A DNA stretch of 64,000 nt, from assembly GCA_035578155.1 (NCBI GenBank), contig JAPWDM010000003.1:18068916-18132915 (forward strand), given 5' to 3'. Shown one piece after another: positions 47,463 through 60,421 of the stretch (position 1 is its first letter; every line of letters starts with the position of its first letter). The notes under the pieces are model-generated. The model was not told the DNA's origin. It was given only the letters and a program-made list of their open reading frames with translations, and made no database searches. The position numbers were made by a program, and so were the translations under genes. This DNA comes from Brachynemurus nebulosus. Taxonomy: Eukaryota; Arthropoda; Insecta; Neuroptera; Myrmeleontidae.

Positions 47463-47739
47463 GATTTATCTAATATTTATAAACAAGTCTCCGTGGTTAC
47501 AAGTTGGGTTTAGTAAAATGGATTCATGCTTCACAATTTAATGCCTGTGGTATCTCTAGGAAACATAATATGTTAATATTATGTTTATATTATATTCAGT
47601 ACTCAGTGTCTATTACTGTATTTTTCCAAAATACTTTTTTCAGTAACTATTGCACTGTTAAAAAAACATAGCTTTCCAATAATCAATGATTCAATATCTA
47701 TTAACTATACTAAAATCTAGCTTAAATGGGAAGAGATCA

Positions 47740-48090
47740 TCTCTAGGAAATTTTGAACTATATAAATATATCTTTAAGACTACTGGACCAAAAATTATAA
47801 AAATAAAGATATTTTTAGAATCCTTATTAGAGGTAGTTCTTTCAAACGATACGATATATTAATTAAAACTTTTTCTGGGCACAACTGACCTCTATATTTA
47901 AATCGAACATTTTTTTTTTCTGATCGTTGACTGAGACGATATGTCTGCTCGTTATCAAGGTCTAACATTATGCCAAATTTCAAATTCCTACGTTACAATT
48001 AACCTCTATGACAGACGAACAGACCAACAAAAGAGTGATCTTATAACAATTCTGTGCTCCCTTTTAATGTACAGAGACCTAAAAATGGTA
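47740..48090 (+). repeat. Diverged copy of the 7.3-kb dispersed repeat
   Basis: TTTTTTTTTCTGATCGTTGA, ATTATGCCAAATTTCAAATT and CCTACGTTACA occur in the same order as at 7425-7480, followed by GACAGACGAACAGACCAAC and GTGATCTTATAA, as in common insect LINE 3' ends. Confidence 0.55.
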
Positions 48091-49049
48091 ATGTGTGTCA
48101 AATATAGTTATTTTGCCATATTAAAATAACATTAGAAAAGATTTACGTTTCTTTAATTCTTCTCGAAAACCAGTTTACATAGGATTATGGTTCAATAACT
48201 TATGTGATCCTTTACACTCTTTTCGATGATATAATAGAAATTTCAAAAAACTTTTAAATTTTGGTAGTCCACAGTAATAACTTAATTTTCCTTAAGAAAA
48301 TTCGATATACAAGAAATTTTTCCCATAAATTTCACGCCCACTTAATTTTTTTGCGTTATAACAACATTAATTTTATCGTTAAACTTAAATTAATATTTAA
48401 AACTACAGTCTTCAGTAGGCAGACGACAAAATATATCGCAAAATATGCAATTAGGTTAAAAGTTATCCCCACGCCCTTGTTATAAATATTCCGTTGTATA
48501 ATAATATTATAATAATAATTATAGAAAATGATAGTAGCATTTTCAGTTTAATAACCAGTATCAAGTAGGTAGCGACGGTACAATGGCAATTAAAACTTAT
48601 AAATTAATTTTATAGAAAGAATATTAAAAACCTTTACAGTGTCGGAAATTTTAATTATAGATTAAATCATGAAATTTATTATTGATTTATCAACCCACTG
48701 GAGTCATTTATATGGGGAAAATGTTAATGACTTAAAAAATACTTACTTAATAAATTAACAGGATGATTGTTATGAGGGATTAATGAGCAAACGCCCAACT
48801 GATACGCTATTTTGACAACTAATACATTAATTATTGTTGTAATGTATCTATATATGTAAACAAATGTAACTCGCTCTCTATTTAGGTGCAATAGGTACGA
48901 TAGGTAACGCAGGTATTTTTTTGACATATATAAAATTCCCATATTCAAAATTTCAATTCAAAATAAACTCTTTGAATGAAATGTACGGTAGCTCTCGTTT
49001 TCTTATATTATGTAGTTACAATTGTAATGAAAAAACACATTAATTTCGT
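48091..49049. other. AT-rich stretch, nothing recognised
   Basis: No exon, TIR or RNA gene seen. Confidence 0.5.
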
Positions 49050-49355
49050 TTTTATTTCATTTTCGTAAGTCTGTTGGTATACAACGGCTGCAACCTTGCT
49101 ACTTTTGGTATAGAACCGCAGTAACTTTACTACTTTTGGTACAGATTCGTTATAACCTTACTATTTTTGCTATAGAACTACAGTAACTTTACTACTTTTG
49201 GTACAGAATCTTTGTAACCTTACCACTTTTGGTACAGAATCGTTCTAACCTTATTACTTTTGGTATAGAACTACAGTAACTTTACTACTTTTATACAGAT
49301 TCCTTAAAATCTTATTACTTTTTATATAAAACTGCTGCAACCGTGCTACTTTTTG
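49050..49355. repeat. Minisatellite, about 31-bp unit, second locus
   Basis: About nine units of the type TTTACTACTTTTGGTACAGA + TTCGTTATAACC follow the same lead-in (ATTTCATTTTCGTAAGTCTG) as at 34 kb. The two loci are 15 kb apart and share the flank, so the array travels as part of a larger repeat. Confidence 0.82.
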
Positions 49356-49646
49356 TATAGAAAAATTGATAAAATTATTGAAAAAGTAAACCGATCTTGA
49401 CTTACGGTAGGTAGGTCCGAAGTAATATTATTAACGTTTTGAAAAAGATCTTTCTTGTGATATAAAAGTAACAGTTTAATTAATAAAGTTAATATAGTTT
49501 ACAGAATAGTAACAAAATTTGGATACAATTTAAATCAATTACATATCTTTAAATAAATATTGTGTTCCGTATTTGTAAAATTGTGATTCTGGAACGTAAA
49601 ACTCGACGAATTTTGATTTCATTAAATAAAGTCTTTTAAAACTCAC

Positions 49647-49757
49647 ATTTAAATTTTAGACTTTTCAAAATCAGTCAGCGGCGCGGGGCAATCAGAAACG
49701 TGGGGCTTAGTGGAGTGCACCGTCTGCCCACCTTGGTTATCAGCTAGAACACAATAG
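49647..49757 (-). other. Isolated GC-rich island, possible - strand terminal exon
   Basis: On the - strand, GTGTTCTAG is followed by an open frame DNQGGQTVHSTKPHVSDCPA, then PLTDFEKSKI and TAA. The GC-richness stands out against long AT-rich flanks. There is no poly(A) signal I can point to and no recognisable family. A fragment of an unknown repeat is equally possible. Confidence 0.25.
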
Positions 49758-49759
49758 TG

Positions 49760-52543
49760 TAAAAGATTCACCTGTATTAGATATGCTTCAAGCTCTATAC
49801 CGAAATACTCTGTAGCTATAAATGTATTCTTTTTCTGCGTTTTAACAAAATGTATTAAATTTGCATATGTCAATTTATGATTGAAAACTTTTTCGCTCCT
49901 TAATGCTTCGTATAGATCTATAAATTTGCATAAGTCAACTTTATTTAAATATTTTATAATGGAACATTATAATGGAAAGGTAGGTATAAAACACAAAAGG
50001 ATTGTCCATCGTAACTGATTTTTTAAAAATATTTTTTAGTGTAAAAAAAAAAAAAAAAAATCTCAATCTATGTTCCACCAATTGTAGGAAAATGGAAAAC
50101 ATAAATTGGTAAGTGTAGCGTTAGATAATAAAATTAAGAAATTATTCACCTAATGATGTTTCTTTACAAGTTTTAATTACTCATTGCATGTCCAAAATCA
50201 TCCATGAAATAACACAAACCAATTTTAACTCAATCATTTTCATAACATGTAATTATTACCCTTGCAATATTAAAAACTCAAAAAACCACAATTAAAGGAA
50301 TAAATGCAATCTTCTTAATTTTACTTAAATCATTCATAAATTGGTATATGCAAATTTAATACATTTTGTAAAAATATTTTTGAAATTGAATGCATCTCAT
50401 ACGTCCTAAGAGTCATTGCTTGGACAACCATCTTTTAAAGTAAAAGAAACTAAAATATTAATCATACTGACGTCATCAAGTATAATAAAACATCTAGATA
50501 CAAACACCTATAACATTTCCATATTGAATTTATAATATTCGTAATAGAAAATTATCCTAGTTTGTAACAAAACCATTACTAATCTATCCTACCAGAAGCC
50601 CTCCGTATTAGTGTATATTTTAACCATTTTAACAATTTTACGGTTCAAGATACCTTTTACCATCAAATATATTAAAATAAAAAAAAAAAAAACAAAAATG
50701 GTGGATAAAAATTAACCATTTTTCGTCTACAGTAACGGCTAAGATACAGTAAAAATTGTTATTCCGGCAATTTTTCCGTATCTATTTGAAGCTTAAGTAC
50801 TTACCTCTTAACATGGACATAGTATTTACCACAGAGCAGTAGAAACAACATATTTATTGGAACCATACTATTGGAACCATTGTAACCAGAAAGAGATAGA
50901 AAATATGTTATATACGTGTACTGGCTTTACTTTGTATTTGTGCGATATTGTATATTTATGCTAGTTATCATTGGTGGTAGTCGTCGTCACGTGACTGTGT
51001 TGTTGCATACATGTCTATGACACCACACGCATGTATCTGGCTCCGTGTGGGAATGTAACAATGCCAACAACAATCAAATCCATTGTCTTGTGATTGACTT
51101 ACACTCAGCGACTGCTACTGAGAGAGTAACTACTAAGTAGCCTAATGTGCACAGAAGTGCACACTGCAGATTTCATGATAGAGATAGTTGCTGTACCTCT
51201 GTACACCTCTGTACATTTACCTAAAAATTTTTACAGCAAATTGTACAAACGACCACTTAGACAGAGCATGTTTGATGAGTTGTTATCATTTTCGACACCT
51301 TTTATTCGACCTTTTTTTCGACTATATATTCTAATGCGACCTGGCGTGAACTACGATATTCCTTTTTTTACTTTGATTTGTTGAACACATTAAAATGATA
51401 CAAAACACAATAATTTATGCGTGAGAGTCAACGACTGAAACGTCTCGTGCGTGTTCAAATAGGTCTAATCTTCTTCAAAATCGTTATTTAAATATATTCT
51501 GAGTTTTCATGAATCACACCGTATACAGTGTATTCAATAACTATGTATATAATATATATAATATACATCGTTGTAAAACTTATCAATCATAATATTATGG
51601 CACATTTATATCAAAAACTTAACTTAGATTTTTCTATTATTACATTAACTATACTACAATACATTTTACTATACAAACGTACATATACCGGGTGTCTCGT
51701 CCGAATGTATACATAAAATTTACATTACATGTATACATGGATAACATTGGATTCCGATAAGGAAAAAGTTATGTCACAAGAGTGCTTTGGATAAACATAT
51801 TTTTATTTTTGTTAATTTTCTTTTAAAAAATAATTTTTTTAATTTATTTTATTATAAAAAGTAAATAAAGAAAGTAAGAAATTGATAATTTCAATAAATG
51901 AATATGAATGACAGGAATCAATTAGTATTTCCATTTTTCTTAAACTAATATCTTAGTTGTTTTCTACGGCATGGCGCGGAGGCTAGCACATTAATTGTAT
52001 TTTCAACTGGTGCCCTAACTGTAGTAGGTGTCTTTTTATGGTCATTTGTACACATTCATATTTTTTAAAATTTTCTAAAATGTTAAATAGTCCTGAGGTA
52101 CGGTAGCGGGCGATTAGGATACTTAACACTGAATAAATTTCCGGTACGACGCAAACTATTTCCTTCAATTCTCCACCATATTATCTGCACTTCGAGATAA
52201 CATTCTTTCGGTATATTTTTATTATTTTAATTGTTTTCAAAAAAGTTAAAAATAGGCCCTTCATTTTCTCAAAAAATGACGCCAATAATTATGTGAAAAT
52301 ATGAGTTATACCTCATTTCAAATACAATTGATCAAGAGTTATCGTTAAAAAATTAAATAATTCTTATATTCGAAATAAATCAATCTTCTATTCTTTTCTA
52401 AAAACAAACTGCAAATTTAAAATTTACGTAAATACAATAATGAAAGAGATAAGCCAAGAAAACGAAAATTATTTAAATTCAAAATGAGGTAGCATGGTTA
52501 AATTTAAGTGGAATGGACTATACATGAATATTACTACATTCAT
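49760..52543. other. AT-rich stretch without a recognised gene
   Basis: A GC-richer patch at 50960-51140 contains ACTCAGCGACTGCTACTGAG. The frame at 51145-51384 has no domain or splice support. Confidence 0.5.
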
Positions 52544-52673
52544 TTTTTAGTCGAATTTTCTCCGCAAAATTAGACTTATACAGTCTATACGATAAGAGCT
52601 GCGAGAGGCGAGAGGTAGGGGCGCTATCCGTTTTCGGACCCGTAGAACACGAATATGTAGAAAAAAAATGTCT

Positions 52674-52791
<118 letters not shown>

Positions 52792-53604
52792 TCCCGCCAC
52801 CTTTTAATTTGTGTAGGGCCCCCCTATGGAAGTTAAGAGATGAAATTTGGTAAATGGGGCTCATTTTCGAGGCACCTCATACTATCAAAGTGGGGTCAAA
52901 TTTTGGGCAAATTTTTTTTCTGACCCGACCTTTAAGGGGGTGGTGGGGGCGGAAAAGCAATAAAACTTTTCCAAACCGGTTTTAAATAATGTTTCGGTCA
53001 ATTATCTACAACATATCCAAAATTCAGCTTCCTAGGATGATATGGTGGGAGTAGAGGGGCGGAAAAACGATTTTCGCTGGATCTAACAGGCCCCCAGCCC
53101 CCCAGAATTAACGTAGAGGGTTGAAATTTGGTGTGTTGATAAAGTTCGTACCTAGGTTGTGCTTTTTGGAGGTTTTAATATTTTACCCCCACCCCCCTCA
53201 TTTTAAGCTACAATTTCATGCATTTTCGACGTTTTCGAAGTTTGTACCACTCGCACAGGTCACCCGAATAAACCTAGAGGGCTGAAATTTTGTATTCGGA
53301 TTGAGTTAGTATCAAGGGGGTGCCTTTTGGGGGGTTCTCCACTTTTAACCCCTACCCCCACCATTTTTATACCCAAAAGAACATGATTTTTCTTGTTTTT
53401 TAACAGTTTCGTTCGGGTCAAAATCTCCCCAAATAAACCTAGAGGGCTGAAATTTGGTGTACAGGTTAAGCTAATAGCCAGACACTGTTTTTTGGAGGTT
53501 TCAACTTTTAACCCTTACCCCCACGATTTTTACGCCAATATTTCCTTAATTTTTTTGCTTGTTTTCTAACACGTCTAGAGACTTCATAAGGAAACCTAGA
53601 GGGC

Positions 53605-53733
53605 TGAAACCAACAAAATGACAATTCGGTTGTAGACTTTCAATCACATTTCGCTTGTAGACATTCAATACCGAAGATGAAGGGGAAAATTCGACTACCG
53701 TGATGGGGCCCCGCTGCTCACGGCGTTTTTTTT
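53605..53733 (+). repeat. 129-bp repeat unit, copy 1
   Basis: It starts TGAAACCAACAAAATGACAA, contains GTAGACTTTCAAT and GTAGACATTCAAT, and ends with hairpin CCGTGA ... TCACGG and a T run. Copy 2 at 55301-55429 differs at one base that I can see. It sits exactly at the arm/loop boundary of fold-back 1. Confidence 0.88.
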
Positions 53734-54723
53734 TAAATTTTTTAAAATTACTATTCGCCTACTTGTATTTAGAATAAACATAATGCTTTTAAAACACATT
53801 TAACAATAGCATTCAATTCCGATGTAAAAATGGGAGAAGTGGGGGGAAAAGTGATGCGGACTCCCTACAAGGTACTAGCTGGATACTAACTGAATACACG
53901 TACAAAATTTCAGCCCTCTAGGTTTCCTTATGGAGTCTCTAGACATGTTAGAAAACAAGCAAAAAAATTAAGGAAATATTGGCGTAAAAATCGTGGGGGT
54001 AAGGGTTAAAAGTTGAAACCTCCAAAAAACAGTGTCTGGCTATTAGCTTAACCTGTACACCAAATTTCAGCCCTCTAGGTTTATTTGGGGAGATTTTGAC
54101 CCGAACGAAACTGTTAAAAAACAAGAAAAATCATGTTCTTTTGGGTATAAAAATGGTGGGGGTAGGGGTTAAAAGTCGAGACCCCCAAAAGGCACCCCCT
54201 TGATACTAACTCAATCCGAATACAAAATTTCAGCCCTCTAGGTTTATTCGGGTGACCTGTGCGAGTGGTACAAACTTCGAAAACGTCGAAAATGCATGAA
54301 ATTGTAGCTTAAAAATGAGGGGGGTGGGGGTAAAATATTAAAACCTCCAAAAAGCACAACCTAGGTACGAACTTTATCAACACACCAAATTTCAACCCTC
54401 TACGTTAATTCTGGGGGGCTGGGGGCCTGTTAGATCCAGCGAAAATCGTTTTTCCCCCCTCTACTCCCACCATATCATCCTAGGAAGCTGAATTTTGGAT
54501 ATGTTGTAGATAATTGACCGAAACATTATTTAAAACCGGTTTGGAAAAGTTTTATTGCTTTTCCGCCCCCCACCACCCCCTTAAAGGTCGGGTCCGAAAA
54601 AAAATTTGCCCAAAATTTGACCCCACTTTGATAGTATTGTTGTGCATCGGAATAAGCCCCACTTACCAAATTTCATCTCTTAACTTCCATAGGGGGGCCC
54701 TACACAAATTAAAAGGTTGCGGG

Positions 54724-54725
<2 letters not shown>

Positions 54726-54788
<63 letters not shown>
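54726..54788. repeat. (TA)n microsatellite in right arm of fold-back 1
   Basis: About 62 bp of TA at the position mirroring the left-arm tract, and shorter than it. Confidence 0.95.
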
Positions 54789-54792
<4 letters not shown>

Positions 54793-55300
54793 CATCTTTT
54801 TTTTTTACATAATCGTGTTCTACGGGTCCGAAAACGGATAGCACCCCTGGTCTCGCCTCTCGCAGCTCTTATCGTATAGACTGTATAAGTCTAATTTTTC
54901 GGAGAAAATTCGACTAAAAAGTGAACTTACTTTTATGACAAATGAAATACATACATATTAAGTAATTTAAAAATGTTATTAAAGTCACTGTTTATTTATA
55001 AATTAGGAATTTTGGATTTTTAGTATTTATAAAATAGAAATTTTGGATTTTTTTGGAAAGAAAAAATATCTTTATAAAGGCCTTCCAGTTTACTATTTAA
55101 GGTCCTTTTTTAATTTTTAAAACTAAAACATAAAGGCAATTAGCGGATAAACATGGGCAGGAATGTCCTCGTACGAATTGTATTGACTTTTTTTCTGCTA
55201 CCTGTTTTCGGCACAAAATTGAAATTTACTGAGATACAGCCCTTAAATACTTAAAACCTTTTTTTAAAGCCTCGATCAGCCGAACACTCATCACCAGTTT

Positions 55301-55429
55301 TGAAACCAACAAAATGACAATTCGGTTGTAGACTTTCAATCACATTTCGCTTGTAGACATTCAATACCGAAGATGAAGGGGAAAATTCGACTACCGTGAT
55401 GGGGCCCCGCTGCTCACGCCGTTTTTTTT
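55301..55429 (+). repeat. 129-bp repeat unit, copy 2
   Basis: Same sequence as 53605-53733, outside the fold-back and about 1.7 kb downstream in the same orientation. Its GAAAATTCGACTA resembles the outer end of fold-back 1. Confidence 0.88.
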
Positions 55430-56551
55430 CCTACCTTATACTATTGTTAAAGCGATAGTAACATATTGAATTGGTATTATTATGATAGTTTGTTCAAAGC
55501 ACTTAACTTCTTCCTTATGGGAATCCAATGTTATCAATTAACATGTAAACCGTATGTATACATCTAAACGGAACACTCGGTATATATTTACTCGTTTAAC
55601 ATGTATAACATGTTAAATGTAACATGTATATTTACTCGTCTAACATGTATAATGTACATTCATATTACTTATTGTAAACATTTATAATACTACATTTTCA
55701 ATATAGTCGGAAAAATTATATTCACATTTAAAAAGTTATGGGCCATTAGGTAGAAGGTGATAGTGATTATGGACCACTGGGTAGTAAGATCATAGTGATT
55801 ATGGACTATAGAATAACAAAGTAATAATGGTTAAGGATCACTAAAATCGCAAAATGAATTTTAATTCTTTGTAACGTTTGAGCGGAATGGTCTTTTTCAT
55901 TGCCTTTTTTTCGCTTTTATTCATGAATACTTATATATTAATCACTTATCCCTTACTGACTCCAACCCCTCCCTTTCGGAACGGGGGGGGGGGGTATAGA
56001 ACAAATAAATTATCTCCGCGGGAACATCTCTATTTTAGAATTGTTTCGTACAGAATTTCGAGTTATTCGATTTAAAATTAATTGAACCCATATAATTCAG
56101 ATATTTTAACGCAGACGAAACCGTGGACCATAATTATAAAATATGTATAACAACAGTTGTAAAATATAGAAAGTGTACGTAGGAAATTATATAAAACAGC
56201 AAAATGAAAACAAAATAGACACCTGAGCAAAGCCATGATGGGCTACTAGTTGTTAATACAACAAAAAATATTTGTCAATGCAACAAAATATATAAAAAAC
56301 AAACAAACAAAAAAAAATCTTAAAATCAATTTATAAATATGGGGTATTCATAGTATTCAATCGATCATTATTATCTATTCATCAAATTGATAACTTTAAC
56401 AATTTTTCAATTTATCTATTTTCATTTTTATTTAACAAAATTCTACAAAAAACGATTCTGTCCATTCTTGAAAAAAGTAGAAACATTAAAAATATATTCT
56501 ACATAACACAGATAATTATAGTACCTATATTTAAGACTAAATAGTATTGAT
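55430..56551. other. AT-rich stretch with weak tandem structure
   Basis: TAGTGATTATGGACCACTGG and GTGATTATGGACTATAG repeat at about 38-bp spacing in 55757-55850. A poly-G run is at 55984-55994. No exon seen. Confidence 0.5.
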
Positions 56552-56630
56552 GGTCCTATGGCGCAACTGGTAACAGCGTCATACATTTAATAAAAACACA
56601 GATGTTACTGGTTCAAATCGTAAGTACTCC
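56552..56630 (+). tRNA. Degenerate tRNA-like sequence with A and B boxes
   Basis: GGTCCTATGGCGCAACTGGT followed by AACAGCG resembles the 5' half of a tRNA (A-box TGGCGCAACTGG), and TACTGGTTCAAATC resembles a B-box and T arm. The acceptor pairing and anticodon arm are poor. A SINE head or pseudogene is the best reading. Confidence 0.35.
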
Positions 56631-56743
56631 AATAGTAATTTAATTTTAAATACCATAGTAAAGCTTGAGTAAATACTTTGAAGAGATACCAAAAATTAAA
56701 TAAATAACTTAAACAAAAAAAAAATATATAAAATACAAAGGTT

Positions 56744-58816
56744 TAGTCCAAGCAACTTAAATTTTTACGTGCCAAAATTAGTACCTGGAAGGGAAGATAT
56801 GGAAAAGATAGGAAAAAATCCGTAAATTCGATGAACTATTTTTAAACAGCTGAATCATGTGGGAAGTTCCTCAAAATGGCGACCAAAGAAGGCCAAAAAC
56901 AGTTTTTTGCATTTTTTAAAAAGACTGAATTTCGTACAAAAAAATGTTTCGTACAAAAGTTGTAGAACTATTTAATATCAACAGCATGAGACCAATTTCG
57001 TGAAAATTAATGCATAAACAAATTAGTTATCGCAAAAAACCGCCAAAAATCGCGATTTTTTCAATTGCTTATACTTTAAAGGGATAAAAATATTTTTTTA
57101 TGAAACTTGGCAAAAGTATAGTCCCTGGTAAGTAGAATAGGAACGTTTTTGAAAAATTGCAAAACATTTGGTAATTTTTGCGAAAATCAATTTTTTTGAA
57201 AAAAAAAGACGTTTTCGCAGAATTTGATTTAACCAGGTTCTGGATCACCTGCAGACACGTTTACGGGCTGAAAATTTTCTTAAAGATTTGTAGTAACATA
57301 TGCAATAAGTGCGCGCATTATTAATTTATTCAAAATGTACAAAATAAATGACCGAAAGATTAATGATTTTTATGAATCCAGCAAACTTCGATTATTTTTC
57401 ATATTTTGAAATTTTATTTTTTTGATTATGTTTTTAAAAATCATTAGGTTAGAGCTGTAAATAGGTTGAAAAGTATTACTTATGATTCTCCAGCGCCATT
57501 TTTTGAGATAAAGTTATTTTCAATGGCTAAAGTGAAAAACCTCGTAAATCAATTTTTTCCAGTTTTGAGTGTTTACTCTTAAGAGTTTCAGAATAGTGCA
57601 AAAGGCACTAATCCACCAAATTTCGATTTCCAGCCTTATTTTGTTAAAATAAAGTTCATTTGCAGGCCAGATTTTTTATTGGGACAATAAAGAATCTGGC
57701 CTGGAAAGTGCAAATGAAACACGGATAACATTTGATAAATTATATGTATGAAAGGCAACATATACCTACGTACTATACATATACTCACAGATTACATATT
57801 TATTGGAACAACAAAGAATCTGGCTTGAAAATCGACAGTTCAAGTTTAAAATCTTGGTAAGTGTATTTTTTTTTTAAATTTCCCGGCACTCGAAAAAAAC
57901 TTCTCTTGGTACCACCGTTATTATTTCCTATTTGATATGTCTCTAGAAGCCATAAATATGGACTATCGCTTACGAGGTTTTGTGGGCTGATGCCTAGCAT
58001 AACCGTGAAGCCCTTAAGAACAAAACCTTAAAACTAAAAAAAAAAAAATACCTACGAAGTTTTTCACTTTAACCATTGAAAATAACTTTATCTCAAAAAA
58101 TGGGGCTGGAGAATCATAAATAATACTTTTCAACCTATTTACAGCTCTAACCTAATGATTTTTAAAAACATAATCAAAAAAATAAAATTTCAAAATATGA
58201 AAAATACTCGAAGTTTGCTGGATTCATAAAAATCATTAATTATAATAATGCGCGCACTTATTGCATACGCAACTATAAATCTTTAAGAAAATTTTCAGTT
58301 CGTAAACGTGTCTGCAGGTGGTCCAGAACCTGGTTAAATCAAATTCTGCAAAAACGTCTTTTCTTCAAAAAAATTGATTTTTGCAAAAATTATCAAATGT
58401 TTTGCAATTTTTCAAAAACGTTCCTATTCTACTTGCCAGGGACTATACTTTTGCCAAATTTCATAAAAAAATATTTTTATCCCTTTAAAGTGTAAGCAAT
58501 TGAAAAAATCGCGATTTTTGGCGGTTTTTTTGCAATAACTAATTTGTTTATGCACTAATTTGCATGAAATTGGTCTCATGCTGTTGAAATTAAATAGTTC
58601 TACAACTTTTGTACGAAATTCAGTCTTTTTAAAAAATGTAAAAAACTGTTTTTGACCTTCTTTGGTCGCCATTTTGAGGAACTTCCCACATGATTCAGTT
58701 GTTTAAAAATAGTTCATCGAATTCTACGGATTTTTTTCGTATCTTTTCCATATTTTCCCTTCCAGGTACTAATTTTGGCAAAAAACAAGGTTTTAATCAG
58801 TAATTTGCTTGGACTA
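56744..58816. mobile_element. Giant fold-back element 2, 2.07 kb, arms about 0.8 kb
   Basis: The outer ends are TAGTCCAAGCAACTTA and the inverse TAATTTGCTTGGACTA. The arms run to about 57545 and 58050 and include CCAAAATTAGTACCTGG, CAAAATGGCGACCAAAGAAG and AAATCAATTTTTTTGAAAA with their inverses. The loop (57550-58050) has its own hairpin, CATTTGCAGGCCAGATT against AATCTGGCCTGG, and a direct repeat of CAAAGAATCTGGC near 57805. Left-arm differences (for example a duplicated TTTCGTACAAAA near 56930) show some age. No coding capacity. Confidence 0.9.
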
Positions 58817-60204
58817 GTTGTCTATCAAGCTTAGCAGGCATTACTGCAACAAAACCATTTGCTAATATATATTTCTACATATTGTAATTTTGTACGTCTC
58901 TAATATTTTTCAAAAAAATATGAAGCTAATAGTCTTTTTATTATTTCTAATTAAACTTAATTCATTTTTAATTTGTTGATATATTGAATTAAAAACAATG
59001 CAGCACAAGCGTGCGTTAACAGCATGAAAAATTACAAGCAATTAATCTAAATGTTGATGAAAGAACAGACGGAGTAAGTTGGAATACAGAAATATATTTT
59101 ATTTTTATTACTACTATAATAAATTCTCAAAGATAATAACACAATTTTATATGTTATGTACTCATCGTATATATGTATTCATAAAGAAAAATTTTTTAGC
59201 AAAGGCATCCCGCTAATTTCATTTTATTTCATTCTTATTGTATGCTACATAAAAGCTTTCATACTATAATTCAGATTAGTTAGAACATTTGATAAGATTA
59301 ATTATTAACATTCATAATAAACAATTATTTGAATGTAAAGGATTTACAGAACACAAGAATGATTAAATAACATTCAATGATTTTGACCAGCTGTTAAAAT
59401 AATAACAATAATTTGTAATTTAATTAATATGTCAAATATCATGTGACAGTTTCAAATGAAAAATTCATTCTGTTTGCCATTTATGGATATTCACTGATTA
59501 TGTTTCGAGTCAAAACACAAGAGAGAGAGGAAAAATTTTAATATTTCGAAAACAGTAATTTTATAAAAAATATTCAATTTACATATCAGAATAAGTATTA
59601 ATATATTGCAAAATATTACAGGATATTTTTTAAAAATTATAAACAATTTGCACAAAACTCTTATCTGTAACAATTCAAAATATTTTCAAAAATTTATACC
59701 GCTGCCACCATAGTATAGGACAGAATACGTGTTCATAACAAATGTGTTAAGAGTAGGACATATATCTTTGATTTGTACAATATTGAAATGTATTCCAGTA
59801 TATCGAAATCATTCTGTAATTTGATATAGTAATTGATTTAGAAGAAGCAATGTGTCATTTATTATTTATTTTAAGTGAAATAAAATAATGTTGAAGGAAC
59901 AAGTACATCTCTTAAACAATAAATTTAATATCTAATCCGAACGACATTATATTTATAAAATTATGTAAAAGGCAGAGAAGTAGATATTATTGTAATTGTT
60001 ATACAATGTGAGAAAATTTTTTGTCTGATAAGATGATTATTTTCAACCGACAAAGGGTAGAGTTGTATTTCTCTAATATTGCTTCCTCTAAAATTATTTT
60101 TTCTAATTATTTATATATTGGTAATACCGAATTTACAAGTATTGCATACTATTAAATAAACGACTTAAATTCGTCACCTGTGCGTTACCAAATAGAGTGA
60201 CTGC
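58817..60204. other. AT-rich stretch, nothing recognised
   Basis: No exon, TIR or RNA gene seen. Confidence 0.5.
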
Positions 60205-60421
60205 TACACGAAGAGAAAATTCCTAGAAAAATTACTGTGCTCATACTACAATCGACGTATAACAGGCGAACATATTCAATTTTGTACGGTAAAATTATAA
60301 AAAATTATAGTTATATTGTAATTTTTATAATTTTACCGTACAAAAATTGGATATGTTCGCCTGTTACACGTCGATTGTAGTATGAGCACAGTAATTTTTA
60401 TAGGAATTTTCTCTCCGTGTA
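60205..60421. mobile_element. Palindromic MITE, copy 2 (TA-flanked)
   Basis: A near copy of 33141-33360, with the same ends (TACACGAAGAGAAAATTCCT at left, TCTCTCCGTGTA at right), same ACAATCGACGT arm motif and TA on both sides. It differs from copy 1 by a handful of changes and a short central indel. Confidence 0.88.

Noticed and set aside
34008..49355. CRISPR-like array suggested by the regular 31-bp repeats
   Set aside because: Units are contiguous and degenerate with no spacers, and the genome is eukaryotic; this is a minisatellite.
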